Shown in pieces: positions 1 to 6,394 of a stretch of 6,903 nucleotides of DNA. The notes beneath the pieces were generated by a model, which was not told where the DNA came from, searched no databases, and saw nothing but the letters and a program-made list of their open reading frames with translations. Every line of letters begins with the position of its first letter. The stretch's first letter is position 1. This DNA is from Clostridiales bacterium (GTDB lineage Bacteria > Bacillota > Sulfobacillia > UBA995 > UBA9673), in NCBI GenBank assembly GCA_003541445.1, contig DPMO01000216.1, positions 1 through 6,903 of the forward strand, in the 5' to 3' direction. A program made the position numbers and the translations under genes.

Positions 1-149
1 TACGAGACCATAAAGGCCTTCGTCGAGGGCAAGTTCGAGGGCGGCTACAAGACCTTCGACCTCTCCGTCGACGGTGTCGGCTACTCCGTGGCCAACGAGC
101 CGGCCATCGCCGACATCCAGGACCAGCTCGAGGAAATCAAGGCCAAGGC
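1..149 (+). pseudogene. C-terminal fragment of a BMP/PnrA-family substrate-binding lipoprotein
   Basis: Codons 1-49 (YETIKAFVEGKFEGG, then FDLSVDGVGYS and an acidic helix ending LEEIKAK) match the pattern of the last ~45 residues of basic-membrane-protein (BMP, PnrA/TmpC-like) ABC substrate-binding lipoproteins. In these, a helix 'ETIKxFVxGKFKGG' is followed by a short strand 'xDGVGY' and a final helix 'LEEIKAKIISGEI'. Such proteins bind nucleosides or similar ligands outside the membrane. The upstream part lies off the window. Instead of ending with the usual short tail and stop, the frame runs straight into Enzyme I. The exact crossover cannot be placed; it lies roughly at 120-155, where both families have a similar helix. 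The identification rests on pattern memory, not a search. Confidence 0.6.
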
Positions 150-1710
150 GGCAGGGGCGGTCGGAGCCCACGAGGCCTCGATTTTCGAGGCCCAGCTTCT
201 CATGTTGGCCGACCCCGAACTGCTCGGCCGCACAAGGAAAGCCATCCAGACCGAGTCGCTCACCGCCGAGGAGGCCCTCGAGCGTTCGGGCAGGGAACTC
301 GCCTCCGTGCTCGAGGAGTTGCCCGACGATTACCTCCGGGCCCGGGCGCCTGACCTGAAGGATGTGGTCGCACGGGTCCTGGCCCTGCTGAGAGGCCGCC
401 GCGGGGTCCATCCTCTGGCCGCTCTAGAACGGCCGGTCGTACTGGTGAGTGACGAACTCCTTCCGACGGACACGGTGGTGATGGACCGAGAGAAGGTGGT
501 GGGCCTGGTGACCGAGGCCGGAACGCCCACTTCTCACGTGGCCATCCTGGCGCGGACGATGGGCATACCGGCTGTGGTCGGTGCGCGCGGTGTCGCCAGC
601 TCGGTCAGAAGCGGTGAGACCCTGATTGCCGACGGCACGAGCGGGACCGTCGTGGCCGGGGCCGGTCCGGACGAGGTCCAGCGGTGGCGGAGCCGGGAGC
701 ACGCCCGGCGGGCGTCGGAGAAGCCTCTCCGCTCTCAGGCGCGACTGCCCGCAGTGACCATGGACGGGCACCGGGTGCGCCTCGAGGCGAACATCGGTGT
801 GCCGGCCGACCTCGAGGTTGCCTTGGCCTTCGGAGCCGACGGAGTGGGGCTCTTCCGGACGGAGTTCCTCTTCATGGGGCGGGACTCGCTCCCAGGCGAG
901 GACGAGCAGTTCGAGGTCTACCGGGATTGTCTGACGGCCATGGCCGGGCGGCCCCTGGTGGTCCGCACGCTCGATGCGGGGGGCGACAAGCCGCTTCCCA
1001 TCCCCGGGCTCGAGGCCGGACCGAACCCCTTCCTGGGCGTGAGAGGTCTACGGCTCTGCCTCGAGAGGCAAGACATGTTCCTTGTTCAGCTCCGGGCCCT
1101 CTTGCGGGCGGCCGCGGCCGCGCCCCCCGGCCAGACCCAGTTGCGGGTCATGTTCCCCATGGTCGCCGACCCGGGGGAGGTCGAGGCTGCTCGTCGGCTT
1201 CTGGCTCTGGCGGCCGAGCAGCTCGACCGGCAGGGCGTCGCCCGTGGCCCGGTGGCGGTCGGCGTGATGGTCGAGGTGCCCGCAGCGGCGGTCCTGGCCG
1301 ACCTCCTCATGGAGCAGGTGGATTTCGTAAGCCTTGGGACCAACGACCTGACCCAGTACGTGATGGCCGCCGACCGGACGAACTCCAGGGTGGCTCATCT
1401 GGCTGACGCTCTCCACCCCGCCGTGCTCCGCCTGGTCAAGGCCGTGGTCGAGGCCGGGCGGCGGGCCTGCAAACCGGTCGCCGTCTGCGGTGACCTGGCC
1501 GGGGATGCCGAGGCTGTCCCGATTCTGGTCGGTCTCGGAGTGGAGGAGCTGAGCATGGCGCCTCCGCTCCTGCCCAGGGTGAAGGCGGCCGTAAGGGCGC
1601 TCTCGCGGCCCCGGGCCGAGGAGCTGGCCCGGCGTGCTCTCGGGTGTCGAACGGCGCCCGAGGTGCGGGACATCGTGGCGGCCGAGGCGGGCCCGGCGGC
1701 CCGGGACTGA
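1..1710 (+). CDS. ptsI: PTS Enzyme I (PEP-protein phosphotransferase), N-terminus replaced by a lipoprotein fragment
   Basis: Enzyme I takes phosphate from phosphoenolpyruvate onto a histidine and passes it to HPr in the cytoplasm. The frame is open from base 1 to the TGA at 1708-1710 (569 codons seen). From about codon 42 it follows Enzyme I: the HPr-binding helical region (EASIFEAQLLMLADPELL), the phosphohistidine domain with TPTSHVAILAR (His179, equivalent to E. coli His189), then the PEP-binding barrel with GVGLFRTEFLFM (Arg286, like E. coli Arg296), VRTLDAGGDK (Arg322, like Arg332), VSLGTNDLTQY and the active-site Cys496 in VCGDLAGD (like Cys502). The first ~50 Enzyme I residues, with the opening strand and the start of the first HPr-binding helix, are absent; the preceding codons encode the end of a BMP-family lipoprotein in the same frame. 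Catalytic residues are intact, but the N-terminal domain would probably not fold normally. The HPr gene follows 56 nt downstream, so the two are probably cotranscribed. The family assignment is near certain; whether the fusion is real is not. Confidence 0.93.
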   Translation, partial: YETIKAFVEGKFEGGYKTFDLSVDGVGYSVANEPAIADIQDQLEEIKAKAAGAVGAHEASIFEAQLLMLADPELLGRTRKAIQTESLTAEEALERSGRELASVLEELPDDYLRARAPDLKDVVARVLALLRGRRGVHPLAALERPVVLVSDELLPTDTVVMDREKVVGLVTEAGTPTSHVAILARTMGIPAVVGARGVASSVRSGETLIADGTSGTVVAGAGPDEVQRWRSREHARRASEKPLRSQARLPAVTMDGHRVRLEANIGVPADLEVALAFGADGVGLFRTEFLFMGRDSLPGEDEQFEVYRDCLTAMAGRPLVVRTLDAGGDKPLPIPGLEAGPNPFLGVRGLRLCLERQDMFLVQLRALLRAAAAAPPGQTQLRVMFPMVADPGEVEAARRLLALAAEQLDRQGVARGPVAVGVMVEVPAAAVLADLLMEQVDFVSLGTNDLTQYVMAADRTNSRVAHLADALHPAVLRLVKAVVEAGRRACKPVAVCGDLAGDAEAVPILVGLGVEELSMAPPLLPRVKAAVRALSRPRAEELARRALGCRTAPEVRDIVAAEAGPAARD

Positions 1711-1742
1711 AGGGCGGAAGAGACCCCGGCCTGGTCAAGAGT

Positions 1743-1761
1743 CAGGGGAGACAGGGGGAGA
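1743..1761 (+). promoter_or_regulatory. Doubled Shine-Dalgarno region before the HPr gene
   Basis: Two imperfect tandem copies, CAGGGGAGA and CAGGGGGAGA, lie back to back between the Enzyme I stop and the HPr start. The second copy places AGGGGGAG (1753-1760) 6 nt before TTG 1767 and 9 nt before TTG 1770, so it supports either start codon. The first copy is too far away to serve these starts, and no other start is evident for it. Confidence 0.5.
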
Positions 1762-1766
1762 CGTCC

Positions 1767-2057
1767 TTGTTGGAAAAGCGGATTAAGGTGCGGACCGGGG
1801 TGGGCCTGCACGCGCGGCCGGCGGCGCGGCTCGTCGCCGAGGCTGCCAAGCACTCTTGCCGGGTCACGGTGGAATACGGAGGGCGCGTGGCCGACGCCAA
1901 GAGCATCCTGCAGGTGCTGGCCCTTGGGGTGAAGGACGGGGAAGAGATTCTTGTGCGGGTCGAAGGGGACGGCGACGCCGAGGTTCTCGAGGCGCTGGCG
2001 GCCTGCCTGGACGACTCTGCCGGGACCGAGGGGAACGGCCGGTGCTGCTCTTCCTAA
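1767..2057 (+). CDS. ptsH: HPr phosphocarrier protein
   Basis: HPr is the small cytoplasmic phosphocarrier that receives phosphate from Enzyme I and passes it to sugar-specific PTS proteins. The active-site motif is GVGLHARPAA, and the regulatory-serine motif is DAKSILQVLALG. There is no ATG; two adjacent TTG codons (1767, 1770) follow a good ribosome binding site. Starting at 1767 gives 96 residues with the catalytic histidine at 15 and the serine at 46, exactly the usual family numbering, so I prefer it; 1770 is nearly as good. The serine and its context suggest possible control by an HPr kinase/phosphorylase, as in Firmicutes, but no such kinase is in view. The tail after the last helix (AGTEGNGRCCSS) is about ten residues longer than usual and carries two cysteines. 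The gene lies downstream of ptsI, the reverse of the common ptsH-ptsI order. Confidence 0.93.
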   Translation: MLEKRIKVRTGVGLHARPAARLVAEAAKHSCRVTVEYGGRVADAKSILQVLALGVKDGEEILVRVEGDGDAEVLEALAACLDDSAGTEGNGRCCSS

Positions 2058-2276
2058 GAACGACCTGGGACACCGTGCTTCACGACCCGATGCCTTCCCG
2101 CGGCCGCTGGGTCGGCCCCGCGCCAGTGCTAAGGGCCCGGTGTAGGAACAGGGCGCCGTGAGCCAGAATGTTCCCGAAGAGCCGGGCCCCGGCTGGAGCG
2201 TGCGGTTGAAGCCAGGTCCTTGAGCCGCCGTCCGCGAGGCCCGGGGCCCGAGGAACGGAGAGAGGATGCGACCCTC
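2058..2276. other. Non-coding stretch between the HPr and kinase genes, with a small hairpin
   Basis: These 219 nt contain no convincing gene. The clearest structure is AGCCGG-GCC-CCGGCT at 2180-2194 (6-bp stem, 3-nt loop), without a following T-run, so it is at best a weak terminator or a chance GC palindrome. No convincing -35/-10 pair was seen. The purine-rich GGAGAGAGG at 2257-2265 serves the kinase start at 2277 with an 11-nt spacer. The gap suggests that the kinase may begin a separate transcription unit from ptsI-ptsH, but this is not proven. Confidence 0.35.
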
Positions 2277-3308
2277 ATGGTCCACACCCGGTTCTACTGC
2301 GGTGTCGACGGTGGGGCCACCAAGACCTGGGCCGTGGTCGGCGACGGCGAGGGCCGGCTGGTCGGCTTCGGGACGGGCGGACCGGCCAACTACCACCTGG
2401 TCGGCCTCGAGGCGGCGATGCAGGCCGTCAGGCGCGCGGTCGACGGGGCCCTCTCCCAGGCCGGGCTGGAGCTCGGGGCGCTGGCCCGGGCCTGCTTCTG
2501 CCTGGCCGCCGACGACTCGCCCGAGGACCACGAGAGGATAGGCCGGGCCCTGGCCGCGATGCTTCCCGAGAGCCTGCCCTTCACCTGGGACAACGACTCC
2601 TGGGCCGGCCTCCGGGGAGGCACGGACAAGCCGTGGGGGGCGGTGGTCATCGGCGGCACCAGCACCAACTCGGCCGCCAAGGCCCCCGACGGGTCCAGGG
2701 CCATCCTGCGGGGCCTGGGCCGCCAGAGCGGCAACCCGGGCGGCTCGGCCGACATCGCCATCGAGGCCGTCTTCTGGGCCCTGCGCATGGACGAGGGCTC
2801 GGCCCCCAAGACCCGCCTCCACGGTGAGATCCTGAAGGCCCTCGGCCTTCCCGACTATGACGCCCTCATCAAGGAGCACCGGGAGGGCGGCCTGGCCTTC
2901 TCCTACCGGGCCATGGGTGTGGTGACCCCGCTCGTGTTCCGGCTGGCCAGCGAGGGCGACGAGCGGGCCCAGGACGTGCTCATCCGCGTGGGCCGCTGGA
3001 TGGGGGAGCAGACCGGAGCGGTGATGAGACGGGTCGGCATCGACGGCCTGGAGTCCGACGTGGTCCTGGCCGGCAGTGTCTTCAGGGGCGAGAACCCCCT
3101 GCTCATCGACTCTCTCACTCTGCACCTGCACTGCTTCGCCCCGCGGGCCAGGACGCGCCTGCCTCTCTACCACCCGGTCATCGGGGCCTACCTCCTGGCC
3201 CTCGAGGCCGACGGCCTGGAGGCCACGCCTGCCCTCTACGAGAAGATAGAGGAGACAAGGGATATCCTGCCCGAGCCCGGCCCGGTCACGCCGGGCGGGC
3301 TGGAGTGA
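2277..3308 (+). CDS. BadF/BadG-type ATPase, N-acetylglucosamine-kinase-like sugar kinase
   Basis: This 343-residue cytoplasmic protein belongs to the actin-fold ASKHA kinases (BadF/BadG/BcrA/BcrD, NAGK-like). These transfer the gamma-phosphate of ATP to a sugar, often N-acetylglucosamine or another amino sugar. Visible motifs are the N-terminal phosphate-1 loop DGGATKT (11-17), NDSWAGL with the likely catalytic-region Asp107, the glycine-rich phosphate-2 segment VVIGGTSTNSAA (about 123-134; many relatives have GTGS here), GLGRQSGNPGGSADIA where relatives have a G-x-G-D-E-G-S-type loop, and the C-terminal adenosine-side segment VVLAGSVFRGENPLL. Length and motif order suit the family. The ATG at 2277 is chosen because the strong similarity begins a few residues later and a GGAGAGAGG sequence precedes it; a TTG at 2220 would add 19 low-complexity residues. 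The dGTPase gene follows after 33 nt, so the two may be cotranscribed. The substrate cannot be read from sequence; proximity to PTS genes hints at sugar use but proves nothing. Confidence 0.85.
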   Translation: MVHTRFYCGVDGGATKTWAVVGDGEGRLVGFGTGGPANYHLVGLEAAMQAVRRAVDGALSQAGLELGALARACFCLAADDSPEDHERIGRALAAMLPESLPFTWDNDSWAGLRGGTDKPWGAVVIGGTSTNSAAKAPDGSRAILRGLGRQSGNPGGSADIAIEAVFWALRMDEGSAPKTRLHGEILKALGLPDYDALIKEHREGGLAFSYRAMGVVTPLVFRLASEGDERAQDVLIRVGRWMGEQTGAVMRRVGIDGLESDVVLAGSVFRGENPLLIDSLTLHLHCFAPRARTRLPLYHPVIGAYLLALEADGLEATPALYEKIEETRDILPEPGPVTPGGLE

Positions 3309-3341
3309 CCCCGGGCGCACGGAGCCGGGAGGTAGGGGAGG

Positions 3342-4617
3342 ATGACTCGCTTCCGGACCAGAGACCAGGAGTACGAGAACGAGCGCCGGAGCCTGGCCCC
3401 CTACGCCTGTTTCTCGGACGAGGCCGCGGACACCCGCCTTCACCCGGACGGACCGGCCGCGGGCGGACGCGAGGCGCCAGAGGCCGCCGCCGGCGTCGAC
3501 GACCCCCGCACTCCCTACCAGCACGACCGGGACCGCATCCTCCACTCGGTGGCCTTCCGGCGCCTCCAGTACAAGACCCAGGTCTACGTGTTCCACGAGG
3601 GCGATTTCTACCGCACCCGCCTCACCCACACCTTGGAGGTGGCCCAGATAGCCAAGGGACTGGCCCAGCTCCTCCGGGTGAACCAGGACCTGGTCGAGGC
3701 CATCTCCCTGGCCCACGACGTCGGTCACCCGCCCTTCGGCCACGCGGGCGAAGAAACCCTCGACTGGCTCATGGCCGGTCACGGCGGGTTCGAGCACAAC
3801 CGTCAGGCCCTCCGGGTGGTGGACGAGCTCGAGACCCGGTACCCCCATTTCCCGGGACTGAACCTCACCCGCGACACGCGCGAGGGCATCGCCAAGCACG
3901 CGACCTTCTTCGACACGCCGCGCGAGGTGCCCGAGTTCGCCGTCCACCCCAACCCCAGCCTTGAAGCCCAGCTCTCCGGTCTGGCCGACATGGTCGCCTA
4001 CTGCACCCACGACATCGAGGACGCCCTCAGGGTGCGGATAGTCCGGAGCGAGGAGATCGCCCGAGAGGTCCCCCTCTGGGCCAGGGCCCTGGAGGACCAG
4101 CCGGAGGTCGGGACCTACCTCGGCCGGGCCGAGGGACTCCGGGCGGAGGAGGTGAGGGTGCGGACGGCCGTCCGGAATCTCATCCGCCTCCTCATCCGCG
4201 ACGCGGCGCAGGCCACGGCCGAGACCCTGGAGAGGATAGAGGCACGGTCGGTCGACGACATACGCCGGCGGGCAGAGCCGGTGGCCTGCTTCAGCCCGGA
4301 GGTCAGGCGCGACATGATGAGACTGCAAGAAGTTCCTCATGGAAAGGGTCTACGAGGACCCCCGGGTCCTCCGCATGACCCACAAGGGGCGGATGATCAT
4401 CGAGCGGCTGTGGGAGGCCTTCACCTCCCCGGGGGACGGTCCCGGGAGGCCCGGGAGGGACCTCCTGCCACGGCAGACCCAGGAACGCCTGGCCGGCGGG
4501 GAGGAGTCCCTGGAGCGGGTGGTCTGCGACTTCATCGCCGGCATGACGGACCGCCACGCCATGGACCTCTACAACGTCCTCTACCAGGCCTACGAGCCGT
4601 CACTGCACACTTTCTGA
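3342..4617 (+). CDS. dgt: HD-domain deoxyguanosinetriphosphate triphosphohydrolase (dGTPase-like), frameshifted
   Basis: Enzymes of this family hydrolyse dGTP or other dNTPs to the nucleoside and triphosphate, limiting dNTP pools. The HD metal site is complete: His96 in RTRLTHTLEV, His125-Asp126 in LAHDVGHPPFGH and Asp216 in LADMVAYCTHDIEDAL. Other hallmarks are RDRILHSVAFRRLQYKTQV, GGFEHNRQALRVV and FPGLNLTRDTREGIAKH. The ATG at 3342 has GGGAGG nine nt upstream (3327-3332), plus a second purine run right against the ATG. The frame breaks near 4326. Codons up to Leu328 (ending DMMRL) are in one frame, while the expected continuation KKFLMERVYEDPRVLRM and the C-terminal ERVVCDFIAGMTDRHAMDLY read in the next frame, to TGA 4615-4617. 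Removing the single C at 4326 gives a seamless 424-residue protein of normal length. Without correction the upstream frame runs on to 4802 with meaningless sequence. It lies 33 nt after the kinase gene. Confidence 0.9.
4323..4332 (+). other. Frameshift point in dgt
   Basis: The bases CTGCAAGAAG read as Leu-Gln-Glu in the upstream frame. Dropping the C at 4326 gives Leu-Lys-Lys, followed directly by Phe-Leu-Met-Glu-Arg, which is what dGTPases have here (a pattern like 'ELKxFLxERLY'). A one-base insertion at this site therefore explains the break fully. I see no slippery heptamer or internal SD arrangement arguing for programmed shifting. Confidence 0.8.
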
Positions 4618-4623
4618 AACGAG

Positions 4624-4654
4624 GGCCCCCGCGGGGCCGCCCCGGCGGAGCCGG
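4624..4654. repeat. Two short GC hairpins just after dgt
   Basis: Seven nt or so after the dgt stop, GGCCCC-CGC-GGGGCC (4624-4638) can form a 6-bp stem, followed by CCGGC-GGA-GCCGG (4642-4654), a 5-bp stem. Neither has a T-run. They may help 3'-end formation, or may be chance in such GC-rich DNA. Confidence 0.3.
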
Positions 4655-4701
4655 CTTCACGGGGGTGAAGAGGAAAGGGGTCAGGGGAACGGGGCAAGGG
4701 A

Positions 4702-4726
4702 GGAGGGGCCCCGGCAGGGCCCCTCC
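4702..4726. terminator. Strong hairpin between convergent genes, probable bidirectional terminator
   Basis: GGAGGGGCCC and GGGCCCCTCC form a perfect 10-bp stem with a 5-nt CGGCA loop. It sits 84 nt after the dgt stop (4617) and 33 nt beyond the stop of the minus-strand gene (4760), where transcripts from both sides would meet. No T-run follows on either strand, so it is not a classical intrinsic terminator; position and stem strength are the only evidence. Confidence 0.5.
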
Positions 4727-5039
4727 CCCAGCCCTCCGGAAGAGCCGTGAGTCTGCCGTTCAGGTCTTGCTCTTCGGGTCCTCCTTGATGACGATGATGT
4801 AGGTCGCGCCTCCGCTCACCTCGCCGCTTACGTTCTGCTCAAAATCCAGGCGATAGACCTCGCCGGGCCGGGCTCCGGCGACGGCTCCCACTCTGAGCTC
4901 CAGGCGGGCCAGCTTCCCCGGAGGCACGGCCGGGGTGGTGAAGACGAGGTCGCGGCCGGGCCCGAGCAGGGGCCGGCCCCTCACCGGGCGCCACGTCCGC
5001 TCGAGCAGAGCCACCTCGGCCTGAAGCCCGCCCTGCCGG

Positions 5040-5155
5040 CCGGGAGCCCCGTCGACTGGAGCCTGGCCGACGGGACCGGCCGCTCCGGTAGCCGCATCTC
5101 TGGCCGGCGGAGACCCTTGCCCTCCGGAAGACCGGCCCCGGGCCGGGAGGGCGGC
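5040..5155 (-). other. Second frameshift zone in the CARDB-like gene
   Basis: The middle frame degenerates into a Pro/Gly-rich stretch (PRPGKPPSRPGAG) and ends at 4981 without domain character. The C-terminal frame, clearly meaningful from GGLQAEVALLERTWR, has a TAA at 5158-5156, so the switch must lie on its 3' side. The shift is opposite in sign to the first. The region is full of G and C runs, where single-base errors are common. Confidence 0.6.
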
Positions 5156-5784
5156 TTACCGGGGCGCGGCCCCGCGATCGCCGGGTCGACACCTATCTTC
5201 TCGAGTTCCTCCGGGCCGATTCCCCTCAGGCTCACCCGCACCTCGATGGGGGCCCGGGCCCGGGTCAAGTTGGCCGCCGTGAAACGAAGCATCTTCGCTG
5301 GTTCGGGTTCGGACGGCCGACGCTGGGGGGCTGGAGCGGGGGGCAGCTCGATGATCCACATGTTCTTCCAGATGATGTTGTTGTCACGGCGGACGTCGAA
5401 GGGCCTGACGATGGGGTCGAGGGTGGCCGGGTCGTGATAGTCGTCGCCCGTGTCGAGGATGGCGAAGAGGCAGCAGTGCTCCGGTTCCAGCGGCCCCGGG
5501 GTCCACGACACCGGGCCGACGATGACCTCCATGCCCGGACCGGCTGGCGCGTTCAGGGGAGCTGTGCCGATGAGGTGCCAGTCCCAGTGGGGCACGCCGC
5601 CGGTGGGGTCGGACCAGTAGACCCGGACCTGGGCGCCGGAGGCGGCCAGGGTGTCGGCGTTGCGCACCCGCACCCGGAGCTGGTCGGGCTGGCCCCGGAC
5701 CGGGTTCTCGTGGGTGGTGCCGCCGGAGTTGTTGCACCAGAGGTCGGGACTCAGCCAGAAGGCCCCGCAGGGCGGGAAGGGGTT

Positions 5785-5830
5785 GGTGCTCGCCCAGCCG
5801 CCCGGCGAGCTGTCCCACGAGCGGGTCCTG
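5785..5830 (-). other. First frameshift zone in the CARDB-like gene
   Basis: Upstream, the frame reads AVLRDPVFSQDPLVGQLAG. The downstream domain (ASTNPFPPCGAFWLSPDLW) lies one base further on. The new frame is also open back through WDSSPGGW, so the precise site is uncertain. Removing one base from the GGG near 5794, or the C before GTG near 5818, would each join the two. The original frame continues to 5384 only as arginine/proline-rich nonsense. Confidence 0.65.
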
Positions 5831-6130
5831 ACTGAAGACCGGGTCGCGCAGCACGGCGGCCGTCGCGCGGGCCGTCTCCGGGCGGGCCCCGGTCAGCTCC
5901 AGGGCGTAGAGGTAGGCCCCGATGACCACCGGGTCCCGGGGTCTGCCTGCCTCCAGGTGTGCTTCGAGGCGTTCGAGCACGGCCGGCGCCAGGGCGGCCT
6001 TGTCCTTGAAGGCCTGGAGGGCCTCGATTCTCTCGTAGGCCTTGCGCAGCACGTAGGCCGAGCTGGCCGCGTAGGCCTCGAGGAGGGTCTCCCGGTCCTC
6101 CAAGAGAGCCAAGAGCCTGTTTCTCTCCAT

Positions 6131-6394
6131 GTTCTCCCTCCCGTCCCCGTCCGGTCGCCGGGGCGGCCAGGCCTGCCGGCCCCGGGGCCGTGAGGGGGCT
6201 TCGCATGCTGACGACACACGACCCTCGACTCCTCGGGCGAGGAAGCCCGTTCATGCGTTGGCAGGGTTCTACCGCTTTTCCGTCAAAGGCAGGGTCGTCG
6301 CGCCGGCACCGACCAACCGCGCGGCGTGAGGCGTACAGATGCGAGGCCGGCCCGTGAGCATGCGTCCCCGGTCGGTCGAGGGAGGGGGAGACTC
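6131..6394. other. Divergent intergenic region with a 14-bp palindrome
   Basis: These 264 nt separate the divergent CARDB-like gene (start 6130, minus) and the exonuclease gene (start 6395, plus), so both promoters should lie here. CGGCCCCGGGGCCG at 6177-6190 is a perfect 14-bp palindrome, 47-60 nt upstream of the minus-strand start; it could be an operator or just GC chance. On the minus strand TTGACG (6286-6281) resembles a -35 box, but no good -10 follows at the right spacing. No gene or RNA was recognised. Confidence 0.3.

Larger units (their letters stand above)
4760..6130 (-). pseudogene. Unrecognised protein with CARDB/Ig-like domain, broken by two frameshifts
   Basis: I do not recognise a named family for the whole protein. 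The start is ATG at 6130-6128 behind GGGAGG; the stop is TGA at 4762-4760. Residues 1 to ~100 are helical and charged (MERNRLLALLEDRETLLEAY at the start), with no signal peptide or membrane segment. The middle, read in a different frame from about 5820 to 5150, begins NPFPPCGAFWLSPDLW and continues with VRVRNADTLAASGAQVRVYW, then a W-x-P strand, CCLFAILDTGDD and DNNIIWKNMWIIEL. This pattern (SPDxW, HENP, V-x-V-x-N, YW-x-x-P, CLxA-x-x-D, DNNIxxKN) is seen in CARDB/Ig-like beta domains of extracellular or proteolysis-linked proteins. After a Pro/Gly-rich linker, the C-terminus (LLERTWRPVRGRPLL to YIIVIKEDPKSKT) returns to the original frame and looks like another beta domain. The first break lies between about 5830 and 5785, and the second between 5155 and about 5040. 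They are opposite in sign and cancel, so the repaired protein would be about 456 residues. Confidence 0.65.

Noticed and set aside
684..1406. A 240-codon plus-strand frame inside ptsI.
   Set aside because: It overlaps conserved Enzyme I catalytic sequence in another frame, and its composition (Arg/Gly/Pro-rich) is that of a frame shadow.
2158..2223. A 21-codon frame (GTG start, MSQNVPEEPGPGWSVRLKPG) between ptsH and the kinase.
   Set aside because: It is short and low in complexity, with no good SD at proper spacing and no sign of conservation that I can judge.
4323..4335. Programmed +1 frameshifting in dgt.
   Set aside because: No stop codon, rare-codon stall or slippery motif is present at the site, and dGTPases are not known for recoding; a one-base insertion explains it.
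1395..4340. A 981-codon open frame on the minus strand opposite the end of ptsI, ptsH, the kinase and dgt.
   Set aside because: It lies antisense to four plus-strand genes with clear family motifs, and its product is Gly/Pro/Val/Arg-rich without recognisable domains. Long antisense frames are expected in such GC-rich DNA.
5384..5785. Taking the first minus-strand frame (6130 down to 5384) as a complete gene with its own C-terminus.
   Set aside because: Beyond about 5785 it becomes Arg/Pro/His-rich nonsense, while the other frame carries a coherent beta domain over the same bases.
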